A stretch of DNA of 64,000 bases from Blastocatellia bacterium (GCA_035275065.1 DATENM010000028.1:1-64000), one strand, 5' to 3'. Positions 14,156-24,358 are shown, counted from the first letter of the stretch. Numbers and translations: made by a program. Notes: generated from the sequence alone by a model not told the origin.

Positions 14156-15574
14156 ATGCATCTGAAGTCGGAAAACTTCACGGCCAATGCCGAGGCGGCG
14201 GTCGCTGACCTGGCGTTGCAGAAGCGGCTGCGCGTGCTAGACACCTTCACCGTTCGGCGCGCGGCGGCTTTCGCGGAGTTACCCGAAGGCGAAGCCTTGC
14301 GCGACCGCGCCCGCGCCATCAAACAGCACACGATTAATCATCTCGACCGTTACCTCGTCGAGCTTGAACGAAACGTCGAACGCCTCGGCGGCCACGTCCA
14401 CTGGGCGCGCACAGGCGACGAAGCCTGCGCCATCATTCTCGACATCGCCCGCCGCAACCGCGTGCGCTCGGTCGTCAAGAGCAAGTCTATGGCGACCGAA
14501 GAGATTCACTTGAACACGGCGCTTGGGCGCGAAGGCATCGAAGCCATCGAGACAGACCTCGGCGAATACATCGTCCAGCTTGCCGACGAGCCGCCTTCGC
14601 ACATTCTCGCGCCGGCCATTCACAAATCGAAGGGCGACATCGCCGCGCTGTTCGCCGATAAGCTGCGCGCCGCGAACCTGCACGAAGCCGAAGAGATTGC
14701 CGCTGTTGCCCGCCTGCGACTGCGCGGGCGCTTTCGCGCGGCGGAGATGGGCGTGACGGGCGCGAACTTTGCCGTCGCCGAAACCGGCACCATCGTGCTG
14801 CTCGAAAACGAAGGCAATATCCGGCTCAGCACCAGCCTGCCGCGCCTGCACGTCGCCGTCGTCGGCATCGAAAAACTGATCCCGCGCTTTGCCGACCTCA
14901 GCGTCTTTCTGAAAATTCTGGCGCGCAGCGCCACAGGGCAGACCATGTCGAGCTATGTGTCATTCATCACCGGCACGCGGCGTGCCGATGAGGTGGACGG
15001 CGCAGACGAGTTCCACCTTGTGCTGTTGGACAACGGGCGCACGCGGATACTTGCGGACGAGGCGAAGCGCGAATCGCTCTACTGTCTGCGCTGCGGCGCG
15101 TGCTTGAACGTCTGTCCGGTCTATCAAAAGATTGGCGGCCACGCTTATGGCACGGTCTATCCGGGACCCATCGGCTCGATCATCACGCCGCCGCTCGTCG
15201 GGCTTGAGCGGACGAAAGACCTGCCGTTCGCCTCGACCCTGTGCGGCGCGTGCCGCGAAGTCTGCCCTGTGCGCATCAACATTCCGCACGTGCTGTTGAG
15301 CCTGCGCGGCGATTGGAGCGAAGGTAAAGGCGACAAGCGACCGCGCGGGCCGTGGCTTGAGCGCATGGCGATCAAAGCCTGGGCGTGGGCGATGCGGCAT
15401 CCGCGAGTCTACAACTGGTCGTTTCGTCTGCCGGCAAAATTGCAAGGACCGCTGTTGAAGGGTGGCCGCTTTGAACGTCTGCCTCTGGCCTTTGGCAACT
15501 GGACGCGCAACCGCGATTTTCCGGCCATCGCCTCGAAGCCCTTTCGCACTCTGTGGCGCGAGATGAACAAATAA
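14156..15574 (+). CDS. lutB: Lactate utilization iron-sulfur protein LutB
   Basis: A 472-residue LUD-domain and ferredoxin-type protein of the LutABC L-lactate oxidase. The N-terminal LUD domain contains VVKSKSMATEEIHLN. The C-terminal half has two 4Fe-4S motifs, CLRCGACLNVCPVYQ and CGACREVCPV, followed by the LutB C-terminal helices. It follows lepA by 6 bp and overlaps lutC by one base (TAATG), so lutB and lutC are co-translated. LutA, the third subunit (CCG-domain protein), is not in the neighbourhood and would have to be elsewhere in the genome. Confidence 0.95.
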   Translation: MHLKSENFTANAEAAVADLALQKRLRVLDTFTVRRAAAFAELPEGEALRDRARAIKQHTINHLDRYLVELERNVERLGGHVHWARTGDEACAIILDIARRNRVRSVVKSKSMATEEIHLNTALGREGIEAIETDLGEYIVQLADEPPSHILAPAIHKSKGDIAALFADKLRAANLHEAEEIAAVARLRLRGRFRAAEMGVTGANFAVAETGTIVLLENEGNIRLSTSLPRLHVAVVGIEKLIPRFADLSVFLKILARSATGQTMSSYVSFITGTRRADEVDGADEFHLVLLDNGRTRILADEAKRESLYCLRCGACLNVCPVYQKIGGHAYGTVYPGPIGSIITPPLVGLERTKDLPFASTLCGACREVCPVRINIPHVLLSLRGDWSEGKGDKRPRGPWLERMAIKAWAWAMRHPRVYNWSFRLPAKLQGPLLKGGRFERLPLAFGNWTRNRDFPAIASKPFRTLWREMNK

Positions 15575-16269
15575 TGACGGCCCGCGACGAGATTCTCTCG
15601 AAAGTCAGACAGGCGCTTGGCAATCGCCACGCGGCGCACAGCGCCGGCTTGCCCGATGACATTGTGCCCGCGCCGCCGCCGCTTGCCCCGCTTAGCGAAC
15701 ATGAGCGCGACACCCTGGTTGAGCAGTTCGCAGTGGCGCTGGCGCGTGTCGGCGGCGGCTTTTCGGTCGCTGCCAGCGCGCAGGAGGTTGGCGAGCAGAT
15801 TGCCGGCATCGCGGCTCAGGTAAAAAGCAGAAAGGCGGTCGGCTGGCATTCGCCGTGGTTCGAGCAACTCGGGCTGATGAGCCGGCTCGCCGAGATGGAT
15901 GTCGAGCTCATCACCGACCGCGAACGCCCGGATAAAGCGGCCTTCATCAACGAAGCCGCTGAAGCCGGGCTCGGCGTCACGGCGGTCGATTATGCGCTGG
16001 CCGACAGCGGCACGCTCTGCCTGCTTGCGGGCAAAACCCGGCCGCGCACGGCGTCGTTACTACCGCCGGTACACGTCGCCATCCTGCGGCCCGAGCAAAT
16101 CCTTCGCGGCCTCGACGACCTATTTACGCTGCTGCCTGCCGATGATCGCTTGAGCAGCGCCGTCACCTTGATCACAGGCCCCAGCCGCACCGCCGACATC
16201 GAGCTTACGCTGGTCGTCGGGGTTCACGGCCCGCAACAGCTTCACGTCATTCTTGCAGACTGGAGCTAG
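15574..16269 (+). CDS. lutC: LUD-domain lactate utilization protein LutC
   Basis: A 231-residue LUD-domain protein with the C-terminal signature ALADSGTLCLLAGKTRPR, LLPPVHVAIL and ITGPSRTADIELTLVVGVHGP, which in LutC forms the sugar- or ligand-binding fold. I start at the ATG at 15574, which overlaps the lutB stop (TAATG). An upstream GTG at 15553 would add seven residues inside lutB. It works with LutB in oxidising L-lactate to pyruvate at the cytoplasmic face of the membrane. The DinB-like gene begins 10 bp later. Confidence 0.93.
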   Translation: MTARDEILSKVRQALGNRHAAHSAGLPDDIVPAPPPLAPLSEHERDTLVEQFAVALARVGGGFSVAASAQEVGEQIAGIAAQVKSRKAVGWHSPWFEQLGLMSRLAEMDVELITDRERPDKAAFINEAAEAGLGVTAVDYALADSGTLCLLAGKTRPRTASLLPPVHVAILRPEQILRGLDDLFTLLPADDRLSSAVTLITGPSRTADIELTLVVGVHGPQQLHVILADWS

Positions 16270-16278
16270 TGAGGTTTT

Positions 16279-16734
16279 ATGACCGAAGTCGAACGATTAG
16301 TCGATCAATTAAAGCGCGCCTACGAAGGCGAAGCGTGGCACGGGCCGGCGCTCAAGACGATCCTTGCCGATGTGACGGCAGAGCAGGCGGCGCGGCGGCC
16401 TCTGTCGTCGGCGCATACGATCTGGGAACTGGTGCTGCACATCTCTGCGTGGGAGAGCGCCGTCACCAGCCGGCTCGAAGGCCGATACATCAGCGACCCC
16501 GACGAAGGCGATTGGCCGGCGGTGACAGAGACGACGGACGCCGCGTGGCAGGCGACGCTCGCCAGGCTCGACGCCACCCATCATAAGCTGCGCGACACGA
16601 TCCGCCATTTTGATGGCGAGCGCCTGCACAAGCGATTGGCTGAAGGCAAGGAGAGCGCCAACTACGCCATCAACGGCGTCATTCAGCACACGCTCTATCA
16701 CGCCGGCCAGATCATCCTGTTGAAGAGAGCCTGA
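16279..16734 (+). CDS. DinB/YfiT-like four-helix-bundle protein
   Basis: A 151-residue protein of the DinB superfamily. Two of the three conserved metal-ligand histidines are recognisable in HTIWELVLHISAWE and a third in HTLYHAGQI, matching the geometry of the family's metal site. Family members include putative thiol-dependent S-transferases (bacillithiol or mycothiol), but no substrate can be assigned. GAGG lies just before the ATG. It sits 10 bp after lutC and probably rides on the same transcript. Confidence 0.85.
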   Translation: MTEVERLVDQLKRAYEGEAWHGPALKTILADVTAEQAARRPLSSAHTIWELVLHISAWESAVTSRLEGRYISDPDEGDWPAVTETTDAAWQATLARLDATHHKLRDTIRHFDGERLHKRLAEGKESANYAINGVIQHTLYHAGQIILLKRA

Positions 16735-16771
16735 GGCGCGGCGACGAAATCTTGTGTGAAAGGAATCCGCG

Positions 16772-17806
16772 ATGTCATTGATGCTTGACGAAATCGCCGA
16801 GCAGCCGGCGGCGCTCAGGCGCACGATTGAGCAGGAGCGCGACAAAGTCGCGCGGCTCGGCGCGCACCTCCGCGGGCGCGATATTGACCTGATCGTTCTG
16901 GTGGCGCGCGGCAGCTCGGACAATGCGGCGCTGTTCGGGCGCTACCTGTTAGAGCTGACGACCGGCATCCCCGTGTCGCTAGCTGCGCCGTCGGTCTACA
17001 CGCTCTACGGCGCCAAGCTGCGGCTCAGTCGGGCGCTGGTCATCGGCGTGTCGCAATCGGGCGAAGGCGAAGACATCAACCTTGTGCTGGAAGCGGCCCG
17101 CGCCGGCGGCGCTTGCACGGTCGGCATCACCAACGAAGCCGGCTCGGCGATGGTCAATCTGGTGGATGAAACGTTGCTGATGCACGGTGGGCGCGAGCGC
17201 TCGGTTGCGGCGACCAAGACTTTCACAGGCCAGATGATGCTGTTTTACATGCTGGCGGCGGCGCTCGCCGATGCCCAGGGCGAGCTGCGCTATGAGGCCG
17301 TGCCCGATTACGTCGCCGGGGCGCTCGACCACCGCGAAGCGATTCGCCAACTGGTTGAGCGCTACGTCTTCATGGAGAACTGCGTCGTCGTCGGGCGCGG
17401 CTTGCTCTACGCCAACGCTTACGAGCTGGCGTTGAAGCTGATGGAAACCTGCTATGTCGTCGCCGAGCGCTTTTCGTCGGCGGATTTCTTTCACGGCCCG
17501 CTGGCGGTCGTCGAGCGCCACTTTCCGACCATCCTGTTTTCGCAGCCGGGGGCGACCCGGCGCGGCGTCAAGGAGTTGATCGAGCGGCTCAGTGATCTGC
17601 GCGCCGACACGCTGGTGATTAGCGATGACGAGGAGCTGGCCGGTATGGGCACGCGCAGCATACGCATGCCGGCGGAGATCGAAGAGCTGCTCGCGCCCAT
17701 TCCTTACATGGTGCCGGCGCAGTTGTTCGCGGCCTTGCTTGCCGATGCCAAAGGCTTGAACCCCGACATGCCGCGCTCGCTGTCGAAGGTGACGCGCACG
17801 GTCTGA
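16772..17806 (+). CDS. SIS-domain sugar-phosphate isomerase/deaminase, GlmS C-domain-like
   Basis: A 344-residue protein with two SIS domains and no glutaminase domain. The first has VARGSSDNAALFGRYLLE and IGVSQSGEGEDI; the activation motif ERSVAATKTFTGQ and the C-terminal end (NPDMPRSLSKVTRTV) match the isomerase half of GlmS. The length fits NagB-II or AgaS-type glucosamine-6-phosphate deaminases. It therefore probably interconverts a hexosamine phosphate with fructose-6-phosphate in cell-wall or amino-sugar metabolism; exact specificity is inference. It lies 37 bp after the DinB-like gene. Confidence 0.88.
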   Translation: MSLMLDEIAEQPAALRRTIEQERDKVARLGAHLRGRDIDLIVLVARGSSDNAALFGRYLLELTTGIPVSLAAPSVYTLYGAKLRLSRALVIGVSQSGEGEDINLVLEAARAGGACTVGITNEAGSAMVNLVDETLLMHGGRERSVAATKTFTGQMMLFYMLAAALADAQGELRYEAVPDYVAGALDHREAIRQLVERYVFMENCVVVGRGLLYANAYELALKLMETCYVVAERFSSADFFHGPLAVVERHFPTILFSQPGATRRGVKELIERLSDLRADTLVISDDEELAGMGTRSIRMPAEIEELLAPIPYMVPAQLFAALLADAKGLNPDMPRSLSKVTRTV

Positions 17807-17812
17807 TTCAGA

Positions 17813-17850
17813 GCATCGCTCAGGCAGAAGATTTCTCTGCCCGGCGATGC
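17813..17850 (+). terminator. Nested stem-loop after the SIS gene
   Basis: GCATCG (17813-17818) pairs with CGATGC (17845-17850), and inside it GGCAGA (17823-17828) pairs with TCTGCC (17836-17841). It begins seven bases after the stop codon. No uninterrupted T-run follows, so it may be a transcript-end or RNA-stabilising hairpin rather than a canonical intrinsic terminator. Confidence 0.4.
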
Positions 17851-17955
17851 AAACCGTTCTTCGGCTTTGTCCGTAGCTTCTGAACGATTCCAGAAGGTGA
17901 GCAATCAAATCGGCCCACCCGATCTCTATTCGTAACGCATTGAAAGGAACAAACC

Positions 17956-18369
17956 ATGAGTGACCAAGAGAATATCGGTATCGTGCAGCGAGCCTATGCC
18001 AATTTTGAGAGCGGCGACATCAACGCGCTGCTCGCCCTGCTTTCAGACGATGTCCAGTGGCAATTGCCTGAAATCGCCAACATCCCGTTTGCCGGCAAGC
18101 GCCAGGGCCACGAGCAGGTGGGCCAGTTCTTTGCCAGCCTCGGCGAGCTTCAGGACGTTTTAGAGTTCACGCCGCAGAGCTTCACCGCGCAGAACGACAA
18201 AGTCGTCGTGCAAGGCCAGTACCGCTGGCGCGTCAAAGCGACCGGGCGAGAATACGGCGCCGATTGGGCGCACGTCTTCACGATCCGCGACGGCAAGGTT
18301 GTCGACTTCCACGAGTACACCGACACGGCGGCGGCGGCAGCCGCTTATCAGCAAGCCTTGAGCGCCTGA
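17956..18369 (+). CDS. SnoaL-like (NTF2-fold) protein
   Basis: A 137-residue cone-shaped NTF2-superfamily protein of the ketosteroid-isomerase-like type: helices (VQRAYANFESGDINALLALLSDDVQW), strands, and the late pattern HVFTIRDGKVVDFHEYTDT typical of SnoaL-like polyketide-cyclase relatives. Such stand-alone proteins bind or isomerise small hydrophobic molecules, and no substrate can be named. AAAGGA eight bases before the ATG supports the start. It is separated from the SIS gene by about 150 bp including a hairpin, so it is probably its own unit. Confidence 0.85.
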   Translation: MSDQENIGIVQRAYANFESGDINALLALLSDDVQWQLPEIANIPFAGKRQGHEQVGQFFASLGELQDVLEFTPQSFTAQNDKVVVQGQYRWRVKATGREYGADWAHVFTIRDGKVVDFHEYTDTAAAAAAYQQALSA

Positions 18370-18398
18370 TCAGATCTCGACATTCATAAAGATAAGAT

Positions 18399-18472
18399 AA
18401 ACACAGAGGCACAGAGACACGGAGGTGCACAGAGAAGACTCCGTGCCTCTGTGCCTCTGTGCCTCTGTGTTT
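18399..18472. repeat. Intergenic inverted repeat, 8-nt words (RCACRGAG)
   Basis: The left arm begins AAACACAGAG and continues in words GCACAGAG, ACACGGAG and a diverged GTGCACAGAG. The right arm (18439-18472), read on the minus strand, is AAACACAGAG, GCACAGAG, GCACAGAG, GCACGGAG. The words differ only by purine transitions. It is the same family as 24265-24346 and lies between the SnoaL-like gene and the pyrophosphatase gene. Confidence 0.9.
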
Positions 18473-18592
18473 GTTTCTCATCCTTTTTTTGCAGAACTGA
18501 ATGGCCCTGCTCCGAGCCTCCGTGTTTTGCTTACCATTCGTTCTTTGCAGAACCGCGCGCCTCAGGATAGGATGAAACCTTGAGGTGAAGCG

Positions 18593-19276
18593 ATGAGCAA
18601 AGAGAACACCGAGGCGCTGGCCAAACTGCTCGGGCTGCTCTTTAAAGCCCACCCCTGGCACGGCGTCTCCATCGGCAGCGACGCGCCCGAAGTCGTCACC
18701 GCCTACATCGAGATCGTCCCGACCGACACCGTCAAATACGAGATGCACAAGGCGACCGGCATCCTGACGATTGACCGCCCGCAGCGCTTCTCGAACGTCT
18801 GCCCGTCGCCTTACGGGCTGGTGCCGCAGACCTATTGCGGCGAGCGCGTCGCTGACCTCTTCAGCAAACGTTCGGGCCGCCTGGGAATTGTCGGCGACGG
18901 CGACCCGCTCGACATCTGTGTGGTGACCGAAAAGGTCATCTCGCACAGCGACATTCTGCTGCGCGCCGTGCCCATCGGCGGCCTCAGCATGATTGACGGC
19001 GACGAGGCCGACGACAAGATCATCGCGGTGATGAGAGACGATGTCGCTTACGGCGGCTGGCAGGACATTAAAGATTGTCCGCGCGCCGTCATTGACCGCT
19101 TGCAGCATTACTTTCTGACCTACAAGAACGCCCCCGGCGCGCTCAAGAGCAAGACCGAGATCACCCAGGTTTATGGGCGCGAAGAAGCGCTCGCGGTCAT
19201 CCGCGCCAGCCATGAAGATTACCAGCGGCGCTTCCCCGACATCGAAGGCCGTTTGCTCGCAGCGTTGCGCGGATAG
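18593..19276 (+). CDS. ppa: Family I inorganic pyrophosphatase
   Basis: Hydrolyses pyrophosphate to orthophosphate in the cytoplasm, pulling biosynthetic reactions forward. The 227 residues contain the catalytic signature GDGDPLDICV (DxDPxD), PYGLVPQTYCG, and VMRDDVAYGGW with metal-binding acids. It is a little longer than the E. coli enzyme (about 175 residues), with an N-terminal extension (PWHGVSIGSDAPEVVTAYIE) as in many non-proteobacterial or eukaryote-like forms. GAGGTGA precedes the ATG. The dTDP-glucose dehydratase, whose pathway releases pyrophosphate, follows 27 bp later. Confidence 0.93.
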   Translation: MSKENTEALAKLLGLLFKAHPWHGVSIGSDAPEVVTAYIEIVPTDTVKYEMHKATGILTIDRPQRFSNVCPSPYGLVPQTYCGERVADLFSKRSGRLGIVGDGDPLDICVVTEKVISHSDILLRAVPIGGLSMIDGDEADDKIIAVMRDDVAYGGWQDIKDCPRAVIDRLQHYFLTYKNAPGALKSKTEITQVYGREEALAVIRASHEDYQRRFPDIEGRLLAALRG

Positions 19277-19303
19277 CGCGCCCCACAGGAGAAGAACGAA
19301 CGA

Positions 19304-20389
19304 ATGGAAACGATGATTGTCACGGGCGGCGCCGGATTTATCGGCGCAAACTTCGTCCGCTATGCGCTGGCGCAGACCGCAGCGCGGGTTGTCGTCGTTG
19401 ACAAGCTAACTTACGCGGGCAATCTGGTGACGATTGCCGACGTGATGGATGACGCGCGTTTTGTCTTCGTTCAAGCCGACATCGCCGACCGTGAAGCGAT
19501 GGCCGCGCTCTTCCGCGAGCATCAGCCGACGGCGCTGGTCAATTTCGCTGCCGAATCGCATGTTGACCGCTCGATTGACGATCCTAGCCCGTTCATTGAA
19601 ACCAACATCCGCGGCACCTTCGTGCTGCTGGAAACGGCGCGGCGTTATTTGGCGACGCTGACTGACCGTGAGCGCGCTCAGTTTCGCTTCCTGCACGTTT
19701 CGACCGACGAAGTCTACGGCACGCTCGGGCCATCGGGGCTGTTTTCAGAGACGACCCCGTACGCGCCGAACTCGCCTTACGCGGCATCGAAGGCGGCGGC
19801 AGATCATCTGGTGCGCGCTTATCACGAGACTTATCAGTTGCCGGCGGTCGTCACCAACTGCTCGAACAACTATGGCCCATTCCAGTTCCCCGAAAAGCTG
19901 ATCCCGCTCGTGACGCTCAATGCCATCGAAGGCAAGCCGCTGCCGATCTACGGTGACGGCGGCAATGTCCGCGACTGGCTCTATGTCGAAGACCACTGCG
20001 CCGGCATCCTGTTGGCGCTCAGGCGCGGGCGCGCAGGCGACAAGTACAACATCGGCGGCGCCGGCGAGCGCACCAACTTGCAGGTCGTTGATGCGATCTG
20101 CGCGGCGCTCGACGAGCTGGTGCCGGCGGCAGACAACCCGGCGCTCGCCACACAGGGCAAGCGGCGTTACGGCGAGCTGAAGACGTTTGTCCCCGACCGC
20201 CCCGGCCATGACCGGCGCTACGCGATTGACGCGACGAAGATTCGCCGCGAGCTGGGGTGGCAGGCGGCGATGGATTTCGAAGGCGGTATCGCGCGTACCG
20301 TGCTCTGGTACATCGAAAACCGCCCGTGGTGCGAGCAGGTGCAGGCCGACAAGTATCGGCGCGAGCGCCTCGGCACAGTGAACGAGTAA
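19304..20389 (+). CDS. rfbB: dTDP-glucose 4,6-dehydratase
   Basis: Converts dTDP-glucose to dTDP-4-keto-6-deoxyglucose, the entry to dTDP-rhamnose and other deoxysugars for cell-surface glycans. It is an extended SDR of 361 residues with NAD-binding TGGAGFIGANFVR, catalytic STDEVYG (Thr-Asp-Glu) and YAASKAAAD (YxxxK), followed by the substrate loop (NNYGPFQFPEKLIP) and HDRRYAIDATKIRRELGW. The other rml genes are not in the window, so it may serve a dispersed pathway. It is close behind the pyrophosphatase gene and probably co-transcribed with it. Confidence 0.96.
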   Translation: METMIVTGGAGFIGANFVRYALAQTAARVVVVDKLTYAGNLVTIADVMDDARFVFVQADIADREAMAALFREHQPTALVNFAAESHVDRSIDDPSPFIETNIRGTFVLLETARRYLATLTDRERAQFRFLHVSTDEVYGTLGPSGLFSETTPYAPNSPYAASKAAADHLVRAYHETYQLPAVVTNCSNNYGPFQFPEKLIPLVTLNAIEGKPLPIYGDGGNVRDWLYVEDHCAGILLALRRGRAGDKYNIGGAGERTNLQVVDAICAALDELVPAADNPALATQGKRRYGELKTFVPDRPGHDRRYAIDATKIRRELGWQAAMDFEGGIARTVLWYIENRPWCEQVQADKYRRERLGTVNE

Positions 20390-20507
20390 GCGGCCCCGCG
20401 CCGGGCGGCGGCGCGCATCAGGTAGCGCATTCATCCCTCAGAGAGTAAACTGACGGCTTAGCTAAGATGCTGAGCCTGAGCCTTATTCATTATCTGGAGA
20501 CAAGCCT

Positions 20508-22967
20508 TTGACGACCTCTGAAGAGCGCCGCTCGACGTTGAGCGGAGTCCAAACCATTCAAGAAGCCATTCGCCTGCATGCCAAGTACACGCTCGCCAAG
20601 CGCTGGAACGATCTGACGCGGCGCGACGTGTTGCTAGCGACTGCGATGGCCGTGCGCGACTGTTTGATCGACGGCATATTAGAAACCGAAGAGCGTTACC
20701 AGCAGGCCGACGCCAAGAGCCTCTATTACCTGTCAATGGAGTTTCTGGTGGGCCGCTCGCTCGGCAACAACCTGCTCAACCTGGGATTGCTCGACGTCTG
20801 CCGCGAAGCCTTGCTCGACCTCGGCGTTGACCTTGAAGAAGTGCGCGAGACCGAGCCCGATGCGGCCTTAGGCAATGGCGGTCTGGGCCGCCTCGCCGCC
20901 TGCTTTCTGGATTCGCTGGCGACGCTCGGCATGCCGGGGTTCGGATACGGCATCAACTACGAGTACGGCCTGTTCAAACAGGAGATCGAGAACGGCTTCC
21001 AGAAAGAGAAGCCCGACCACTGGCGGGCGCACGGTAGCCCGTGGCTGGTCGAGCGCCCCGACGAAGCCTGCGTCATCCCCGTCTATGGCCGCATCGAGCA
21101 TGTGCCCAATGGCCAGGACGACAAATATCATCCGGCGTGGACCGATTGGAAAGTGATGATCGGGGTGCCGGCGGACATGCCGATTGTCGGCTATGGCGGG
21201 CGGACGATCAATTACCTGCGGCTCTATTCGGCGGTCTCCGACGAAGAGTTCGACATGCAGATCTTCAACCAGGGCGATTACATCAAGGCCGTCGAGGCCA
21301 ACGTCGCCGCCGAGCGCGTCTCGAAAGTCCTCTACCCGTCGGATTCAATCGAAGCCGGGCGCGAGCTGCGCCTGATGCAGGAATACTTCCTGGTCGCCTG
21401 CGCGGTGCAGGACATTATGCGCCGCTACCAGCGCAACCACACGACCTTTGACGAGTTCCCGCAGAAGGTCGCCATTCAGATGAACGACACGCACCCGGCG
21501 CTCACGGTCGCCGAGCTGATGCGCGTGCTGATTGATGAAAACCGCCTGGAGTGGGACGACGCCTGGAAGATCACGACCGCAACGCTCGGCTTTACCAATC
21601 ACACGCTGATGCCGGAAGCATTGGAGCGCTGGCCCGCGCCGTTGCTTGAGCGTGTGCTGCCGCGCCACCTGCAAATCATCTTTGAGATCAACCAGCGCTT
21701 TTCGGCGCTGCTGCTTGAGAAATGGCCGGGAGATTGGGAGCGGCTGCGGCGCATGTCGATCATTGAAGAGGGCGAGCGCAAGCAGGTTCGCATGGGCCAC
21801 CTGGCCATCATCGGCAGCCATTCGGTGAATGGCGTGGCCAAGCTCCATTCCGAGCTGGTGACGACGCGACTGGTGCCGGGTTTCTATCAGCTCTGGCCCG
21901 AAAAGTTCAACAACAAGACGAACGGCGTGACGCAACGCCGCTGGTTGTTGAAAGCCAACCCGCGGCTCGCCGAGCTGATCAACCGCACCGTCGGCGACGC
22001 CTGGATCACCGACCTCGACGCTTTGCACAACCTTGAGCCGTGGGCCGACGATGCGGGCTTTCAGGAGGAGTTCCGTCAGATCAAGCGCGCCAACAAAGAG
22101 CGGCTGGCGCGCGTCATCCGCGACGCCACCGAGATAGACGTTGACCCGGCAACCTTGTTCGACGTGCAGGTCAAGCGCATACACGAATACAAGCGCCAGC
22201 TCTTGAACGTGCTGCACATCATCCATGATTATGTGCGGGCGACCGATGAAGGCGAGCTGCCCGAGGTGCCGCGCACCTACGTCTTCGCCGGCAAAGCGGC
22301 GCCCGGTTATTGGGCCGCCAAGCAGATCATCAAGCTCATCAACAACGTCGGCCAGGTGATTAATGGCGACCGCCGCGTCAACGAGCTGATGAAAGTCGTC
22401 TTCATTCCCGATTACAAAGTGTCGCTTGCCGAGCGCATCATCCCGGCGGCGGATTTAAGCGAGCAGATTTCGACTGCCGGCAAAGAAGCGTCGGGAACCG
22501 GCAACATGAAATTCGCCATGAATGGCGCGCTGACCGTCGGCACCTTCGACGGCGCGAACATCGAAATCCGCGAAGAGGTCGGCCCCGAAAACATCTACAT
22601 CTTCGGCTTGCGCGCCGAAGAGATCGAAACGATGCGCGAACAGCGCAGCTACAACCCGCGCGAGTATTACGAGACCAACCCGGCGATTCGCCGCGTGCTC
22701 GACGCGCTGCAATCGAATCTCTTCTGCCCGGAAGCGACGGGGCTGTTCACCTGGATATTCGACAGCCTGGTCGGCCACGACGAATACTTTCACCTCGCCG
22801 ATCTACCCTCTTACATCGAAACGCAGGAGCTGGTGTCGCGCGAGTTCCTGCAACCCGACGCCTGGGCGCGCAAAGCGATTATCAACGTGGCGCGCATCGG
22901 CAAATTCTCCAGCGACCGGACGATTCGGGAATACGCCCAGGACATCTGGGAGATCGAGAGCGTGTGA
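20508..22967 (+). CDS. glgP: Glycogen/starch/alpha-glucan phosphorylase
   Basis: A GT35 phosphorylase that releases glucose-1-phosphate from alpha-1,4-glucans using PLP. The 819 residues match the family length. The lysine that binds PLP is in [17 protein letters not shown], and other blocks are [46 protein letters not shown] and [11 protein letters not shown]. The start codon is TTG at 20508, with GGAG eight bases upstream. It is a stand-alone glycogen-breakdown gene about 120 bp after rfbB. Confidence 0.97.
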   Translation: MTTSEERRSTLSGVQTIQEAIRLHAKYTLAKRWNDLTRRDVLLATAMAVRDCLIDGILETEERYQQADAKSLYYLSMEFLVGRSLGNNLLNLGLLDVCREALLDLGVDLEEVRETEPDAALGNGGLGRLAACFLDSLATLGMPGFGYGINYEYGLFKQEIENGFQKEKPDHWRAHGSPWLVERPDEACVIPVYGRIEHVPNGQDDKYHPAWTDWKVMIGVPADMPIVGYGGRTINYLRLYSAVSDEEFDMQIFNQGDYIKAVEANVAAERVSKVLYPSDSIEAGRELRLMQEYFLVACAVQDIMRRYQRNHTTFDEFPQKVAIQMNDTHPALTVAELMRVLIDENRLEWDDAWKITTATLGFTNHTLMPEALERWPAPLLERVLPRHLQIIFEINQRFSALLLEKWPGDWERLRRMSIIEEGERKQVRMGHLAIIGSHSVNGVAKLHSELVTTRLVPGFYQLWPEKFNNKTNGVTQRRWLLKANPRLAELINRTVGDAWITDLDALHNLEPWADDAGFQEEFRQIKRANKERLARVIRDATEIDVDPATLFDVQVKRIHEYKRQLLNVLHIIHDYVRATDEGELPEVPRTYVFAGKAAPGYWAAKQIIKLINNVGQVINGDRRVNELMKVVFIPDYKVSLAERIIPAADLSEQISTAGKEASGTGNMKFAMNGALTVGTFDGANIEIREEVGPENIYIFGLRAEEIETMREQRSYNPREYYETNPAIRRVLDALQSNLFCPEATGLFTWIFDSLVGHDEYFHLADLPSYIETQELVSREFLQPDAWARKAIINVARIGKFSSDRTIREYAQDIWEIESV

Positions 22968-23010
22968 GCGAAGCACGGCGACGCGGCGAAAAAGAAAGGA
23001 GAAGCCCGCT

Positions 23011-24213
23011 ATGGAATTCGATTACTCCGACAAGGTGCAGGAGTTGCGCAAACGGCTGCTGGCGTTCATGGACGAATACATCTACCCGAACGAGCGGCGC
23101 TTCCACGAAGAGATCGCTACGGGCGACCGCTGGCAGCCGACCCGCGTTGTCGAAGAGTTGAAGGAGAAGGCGCGCGCCGCCGACCTCTGGAATCTCTTCC
23201 TGCCGGAAAGCGAGCACGGCGCAGGGCTGACGAACCTGGAATACGCGCCGCTGTGCGAGATCATGGGCCGCTCGGTGATGGCGCCCGAAGTCTTCAACTG
23301 CTCGGCGCCCGACACCGGCAATATGGAGGTGCTGGCGCGCTACGGCTCGGCGGAGCAGAAGAAGCAATGGCTGGAGCCGTTGCTGGCGGGCGAGATCCGT
23401 TCGTGCTTTGCCATGACCGAGCCCGACGTGGCTTCGAGCGACGCCACCAACATTCAAGCGAGCATCCGGCGCGACGGCGACGAGTATGTTATCAACGGGC
23501 GCAAGTGGTGGACATCGGGCGCCGGCGACCCGCGCTGTCGCATCAGTATCTTTATGGGCAAGACCGACCCGTCAGCGCCCAAGCATAAACAGCAATCCAT
23601 GATTCTGGTGCCGATGGACGCGCCGGGCGTGCGCATTCTGAGGATGCTGCCGGTCTTCGGCTATGACGACGCGCCGCACGGCCACGGCGAAGTCAGCTTT
23701 GAAAACGTCCGCGTGCCGGCTTCGAACATGCTGCTGGGCGAAGGGCGCGGCTTCGAGATCGCTCAGGGCCGCCTGGGGCCTGGGCGCATTCATCATTGCA
23801 TGCGCTTGATCGGCGTCGCCGAGCGCGCGCTTGAAGCGATGTGCCGGCGCGTCAAAGCGCGCGTCGCCTTCGGCAAGGCGTTAGCCGAGCAGGGCACCAT
23901 CAAGGCCGACATCGCCGCGTCGCGGCTGGAGATCGATCAAGCGCGGCTGCTCGTCTTGAAAGCGGCTTATATGATGGACAAGGTCGGCAACAAAGAGGCG
24001 CGCGCCGAGATCGCGATGATTAAAGTGATCGCGCCCAACATGACGCTGCGCGTGCTTGACCGCGCCATCCAGGCGCACGGCGGCGGCGGCGTCAGCGACG
24101 ACTTCTTTCTGGCTCAGGCGTGGGCGCATTCGCGGACGCTGCGCCTGGCCGACGGCCCCGACGAAGTTCACCGCGAAGCCATCGCCAAGCTTGAGCTGAA
24201 GAAATACAGCTAG
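23011..24213 (+). CDS. Acyl-CoA dehydrogenase (ACAD10/11-like)
   Basis: A 400-residue flavin-dependent dehydrogenase that introduces an alpha-beta double bond into an acyl-CoA. Typical blocks are [19 protein letters not shown] (FAD and substrate site), [24 protein letters not shown] and the C-terminal [13 protein letters not shown]. The C-terminal active-site stretch reads [19 protein letters not shown], which resembles the ACAD10/11 subgroup rather than classical medium-chain enzymes. AAAGGAG before the ATG supports the start. It lies 43 bp after glgP, but a shared transcript would be functionally odd. Confidence 0.94.
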   Translation: MEFDYSDKVQELRKRLLAFMDEYIYPNERRFHEEIATGDRWQPTRVVEELKEKARAADLWNLFLPESEHGAGLTNLEYAPLCEIMGRSVMAPEVFNCSAPDTGNMEVLARYGSAEQKKQWLEPLLAGEIRSCFAMTEPDVASSDATNIQASIRRDGDEYVINGRKWWTSGAGDPRCRISIFMGKTDPSAPKHKQQSMILVPMDAPGVRILRMLPVFGYDDAPHGHGEVSFENVRVPASNMLLGEGRGFEIAQGRLGPGRIHHCMRLIGVAERALEAMCRRVKARVAFGKALAEQGTIKADIAASRLEIDQARLLVLKAAYMMDKVGNKEARAEIAMIKVIAPNMTLRVLDRAIQAHGGGGVSDDFFLAQAWAHSRTLRLADGPDEVHREAIAKLELKKYS

Positions 24214-24222
24214 AGTTCCTAA

Positions 24223-24346
24223 ATTCAGAATGGAGATTAAACACAGGGATTCAGGATGGGGATTAAACACAGAGGCACGGAGACACGGAGGCACAGAGTC
24301 TTCTCGTACCATCTCCGTGTCTCCGTGCCTCCGTGTCTCTGTGTTT
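24223..24346. repeat. 26-nt tandem duplication followed by inverted repeat of 8-nt RCACRGAG words
   Basis: Two adjacent 26-nt copies (24223-24248 and 24249-24274) match at 23 of 26 positions, the differences being purine transitions. The inverted repeat follows. Its left arm (24265-24298) reads AAACACAGAG, GCACGGAG, ACACGGAG, GCACAGAG. Its right arm (24313-24346), read on the minus strand, is AAACACAGAG, ACACGGAG, GCACGGAG, ACACGGAG. The arms have equal length but a different word order. It lies between convergent genes. Confidence 0.9.
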
Positions 24347-24358
24347 ATCTTTTATTAC

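Noticed and set aside
18399-18472. CRISPR array
   Set aside because: The 8-nt words are contiguous and mirrored, with no unique spacers and no cas gene nearby.
21345-22226. 293-residue antisense frame within glgP
   Set aside because: Same reason: glgP is complete and has all family blocks.
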